NCBI GenBank assembly: GCA_964345105.1
Contig: CAYFPZ010000076.1
Location: 1-6,383, forward strand
Source: DG-33 sp964345105
GTDB lineage: Archaea > Hadarchaeota > Hadarchaeia > Hadarchaeales > Hadarchaeaceae
Direction: 5' to 3'
DNA length: 6,383 nt
The notes beneath the pieces are model-generated. The model had not been told where the DNA came from and searched no databases. It saw nothing but the letters and a program-made list of their open reading frames with translations. This document shows positions 4,451-6,383 of this stretch, piece after piece. Position numbers and translations under genes: made by a program. How positions within the stretch are numbered: the stretch's first letter is position 1; each line of letters opens with the position of its first letter.

Positions 4451-5599
4451 ATGCGAACACTAGATTTCGTCGTTAAAGAGTTAAGCCGCAGGAAGATGAA
4501 ACTAATAGCAGGTATCTTAAGTGTAATCTTAGGAATCGGCATCTTCGTCGCAGCCCAGACGACTGATGAAGCGTTATATGGTAAGGTTAAGGGGCAGCTT
4601 TTAAGATTCGGCGCAAATATAATGGTTCAATCAAAAGACGAGCCATTTGATGCATATTTCGGCTCAGGACTTGGTAGTGCATTTCTCCCTGAAGGATACG
4701 TCGACTTAATTCAAGAGATAGAGCACCACGAGATGCTGGTAGCGCTCTCCCCAACACTATATGAACGCTTCATGGTTGGAAATACCAACTTACTGGTGGT
4801 TGGTATCACTGAAGACGAAATGAAGGCGAAGCCATGGTGGATGATAAACAGGAGGGTGGTAGCTGATGAATTCCCAGAGAATAAGCAGGTTCTGCTCGGT
4901 CACTACGCGGCTGCTCATTTGGGACCAGTCCCTCAAATAGAGTTAGAGAATGAAATGTTTATGGTTACTGGAGTATTGGATGAAACAGGTTCAGCCGACG
5001 ACTTTGCAGCATTTGTACCGCTACATGTCTTACAAGATCTTGTTGGCAAAGAAAGAATGGTAAATGTGATCGAGGTCTCCACGAGCTGTATCGCATGTTC
5101 AGAAATGAACGTTTATGACATTGCAACAGAGATAGATGAAGCGCTGCCGGACGACGCTAGGGCCATTCCCATAAAGCAAATAACGGAAGCCCAAATAGGG
5201 ACGCTCACCAAAGTCGAGAATTTCATCTTCATAATTTCCGTAATTGTACTAGGTCTAAGCGTCTTTCTCGTGATGAATTACATGTTTTCGTCCGTGTCCG
5301 AACGGCGCCATGAGATCGGAATCCTCCTAGCGATAGGCATGGATGCACGCACGATATACAAGTTCTTTGTGCTGAAGGCGTTAATCCTTGGTACAATTGG
5401 AGGTTTCATTGGTTACGCTCTGGGAACGGTTTCTTCAATGGTCGCGGGACCACATATCGCTGGCACATCAGTCCCACCATTGCCAGGACTTTTGCCATAC
5501 TCTATCACGATTGCTATAGTCATTTGCATTGTATCCAGCATTTTACCGGCCAGAAGGGCAGCACAGTTAGATCCGGTTGAGGCGTTGCGGGAGGTATAG
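4451..5599 (+). CDS. ABC transporter permease, MacB/FtsX type, with extracytoplasmic CxxC
   Basis: This 382-residue protein has the four-helix MacB/LolC layout. TM1 is at about 17-36, a large extracytoplasmic domain at about 40-250, then TM2 (about 257-280), TM3 (about 307-331) and TM4 (about 347-366). The family's cytoplasmic coupling segment SERRHEIGILLAIGMDARTI (283-302) and C-terminal PARRAAQLDPVEALR are plain. This class uses ATP in the cytoplasm to drive shape changes outside, often to move lipids, peptides or substrates away from the membrane, rather than carrying solutes through a channel. C213-I-A-C216 in the outer domain is unusual for MacB itself. I recall similar CxxC permeases near bacterial iron-uptake (FTR1/P19-type) clusters, but that is an analogy. 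An AAGGT ribosome binding site lies 5 bases before ATG 4451. With only one permease gene, a homodimer is likely. Confidence 0.88.
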   Translation: MRTLDFVVKELSRRKMKLIAGILSVILGIGIFVAAQTTDEALYGKVKGQLLRFGANIMVQSKDEPFDAYFGSGLGSAFLPEGYVDLIQEIEHHEMLVALSPTLYERFMVGNTNLLVVGITEDEMKAKPWWMINRRVVADEFPENKQVLLGHYAAAHLGPVPQIELENEMFMVTGVLDETGSADDFAAFVPLHVLQDLVGKERMVNVIEVSTSCIACSEMNVYDIATEIDEALPDDARAIPIKQITEAQIGTLTKVENFIFIISVIVLGLSVFLVMNYMFSSVSERRHEIGILLAIGMDARTIYKFFVLKALILGTIGGFIGYALGTVSSMVAGPHIAGTSVPPLPGLLPYSITIAIVICIVSSILPARRAAQLDPVEALREV

Positions 5600-5601
5600 A
5601 C

Positions 5602-6276
5602 ATGATCGAAGTAAGAAACGTGACTAAGATTTATGGAGCTGTAAGTGCCCTGAACGACGTTAGCTTTGAGGTAAAAAATGGCGAGTTCATCTCATTTGTT
5701 GGCCCGAGTGGAAGTGGAAAAACCACGCTTCTAAATATTATTGCAGGTTTGTTGACTCCAACAAGCGGCGAAGTCATAGTTGACGGCAAATCACTTTACA
5801 AAATGAGCCTAAGGGAACGAACGGCTTTTAGAAGAAAAAAATTTGGTTTTATATTTCAGACTTACAATCTTATCTCATATCTCACCGCAATTGAAAACGT
5901 CGAGGTTTCACTATATCTTGCTGGAGTAGAATCAGCGAGGCAAAAAAAGATTGCTAGAGGGTTGTTGGAAAAAGTTGGCTTGAAGGAGCGACTGACACAT
6001 CTACCATCTGAGCTCAGCACAGGACAACAACAACGCGTAGCTATCGCGCGCGCTCTGGCCAATAATGTATCAATAATATTCGCAGATGAGCCGACCGGTA
6101 ACCTGGACGTGAAAACCGGAAGGAAGTTGATGATGCATATAAAAGAACTCAATAGAGGCGGCACGACAGTGATCTTAGTGACGCATGATCCTGAGATCGC
6201 AGGTTTCGCAGACAGGGTGATGAAAATAGTTGATGGGCGAGTTCTTGAAATAAAAGTTAAAAGGGAGAGGTTTTAA
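5602..6276 (+). CDS. ABC transporter ATP-binding protein, MacB/LolD type
   Basis: This 224-residue ATPase should power the permease encoded directly upstream. All motifs are present: Walker A GPSGSGKT (34-41), Q-loop Q86 (FIFQTYNLI), signature LSTGQQQR (138-145), Walker B IIFADE (158-163) with catalytic E163, D-loop GNLD, and switch histidine H195 (VTHD). The YNLI after the Q-loop and the short length are typical of the MacB/LolD/FtsE group. The signature has LSTGQ for LSGGQ, a common variant here. GGGAGGT (5589-5595) lies 6 bases before the ATG, within the end of the permease gene, so the two are co-translated. Confidence 0.95.
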   Translation: MIEVRNVTKIYGAVSALNDVSFEVKNGEFISFVGPSGSGKTTLLNIIAGLLTPTSGEVIVDGKSLYKMSLRERTAFRRKKFGFIFQTYNLISYLTAIENVEVSLYLAGVESARQKKIARGLLEKVGLKERLTHLPSELSTGQQQRVAIARALANNVSIIFADEPTGNLDVKTGRKLMMHIKELNRGGTTVILVTHDPEIAGFADRVMKIVDGRVLEIKVKRERF

Positions 6277-6299
6277 AGCGAGCCGTTAGAAATTAGTGT

Positions 6300-6306
6300 G
6301 AGGTGG
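6300..6306 (+). promoter_or_regulatory. Ribosome binding site of the 3'-terminal gene
   Basis: GAGGTGG lies 4 bases before ATG 6311 and fixes that start. No TATA-like element is visible in the 34-base gap after the ATPase gene, so read-through from the ABC operon is likely. Confidence 0.6.
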
Positions 6307-6310
6307 GAAA

Positions 6311-6383
6311 ATGGTGAACGCGTATAGCTTAATTTCCGCCGAACCGGGAAAAACGGCAGAGGTTTTTCGGAAAATCAAATCCA
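6311..6383 (+). CDS. Lrp/AsnC-type ligand-binding domain protein (partial, runs off the window)
   Basis: Only the first 24 codons are present. MVNAYSLISAEPGKTAEVF followed by RKIKS matches the first strand and helix of the RAM/Lrp-AsnC C-terminal domain, and there is no HTH before it. Stand-alone RAM domain proteins are common in archaea and bind amino acids or modulate Lrp partners. Linkage to the ABC transporter operon may be incidental. The identification rests on a short stretch. Confidence 0.6.
   Translation, partial: MVNAYSLISAEPGKTAEVFRKIKS

Noticed and set aside
5862..6164. Minus-strand 100-codon frame inside the ABC ATPase gene
   Set aside because: It lies wholly opposite an ATPase with every motif intact and shows no domain of its own.
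1..6383. CRISPR array, insertion sequence, prophage or defence island
   Set aside because: No regularly spaced repeats, transposase, terminal inverted repeats or known defence domains are visible; gene content is housekeeping and transport.

Overview
The window is almost certainly archaeal chromosome. It holds a free-standing archaeal-type threonyl-tRNA editing domain, a COG2522-type helix-turn-helix regulator, A/T-rich TATA-like elements ahead of the genes, and GGAGG-type ribosome binding sites mixed with apparently leaderless starts. The lineage cannot be fixed from sequence alone; an uncultured anaerobic archaeon is a fair guess.

Layout, left to right. A 35-codon ORF on the minus strand (2-109) diverges from a tRNA-Cys gene (160-234). 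The tRNA is followed 9 bases later by the ThrRS editing domain (244-696). Converging on it is a minus-strand cluster read right to left: an IscS-like protein (3391-2219), the Fe-S scaffold IscU (2209-1778), an unrecognised nine-cysteine protein (1775-1077), and a small HTH regulator with a cysteine-rich tail (1041-661). A 223-base gap with palindromes separates this from a minus-strand exported protein with a Cys-rich C-terminus (4355-3627). That gene diverges from an ABC transporter made of a MacB/FtsX-type permease with an extracytoplasmic CxxC (4451-5599) and its ATPase (5602-6276). The window ends in the start of an Lrp/AsnC-type ligand-binding protein (6311 onward).

The main discovery is a 13-bp inverted repeat, consensus WTAACACYSTTAT. 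It occurs once at each of four promoter regions: tRNA-Cys/small ORF, the HTH gene itself, iscS, and the Cys-rich protein/ABC transporter. In each case it overlaps or abuts a TATA-like element. This looks like one local regulon, plausibly run by the HTH protein through its Cys-rich (Fe-S or metal) sensor domain. It would join tRNA-Cys, Fe-S assembly and a thiol-rich envelope transporter under one signal, perhaps iron, Fe-S status, sulfur/cysteine or a thiophilic metal.

A second discovery is that the IscS-like protein keeps the PLP lysine and the loop cysteine but has lost the PLP-stacking His, the pyridine-binding Asp and the neighbouring Gln. It may not be a normal cysteine desulfurase. The tRNA-Cys also has an unusual elbow (A18/G55 in place of G18/U55).
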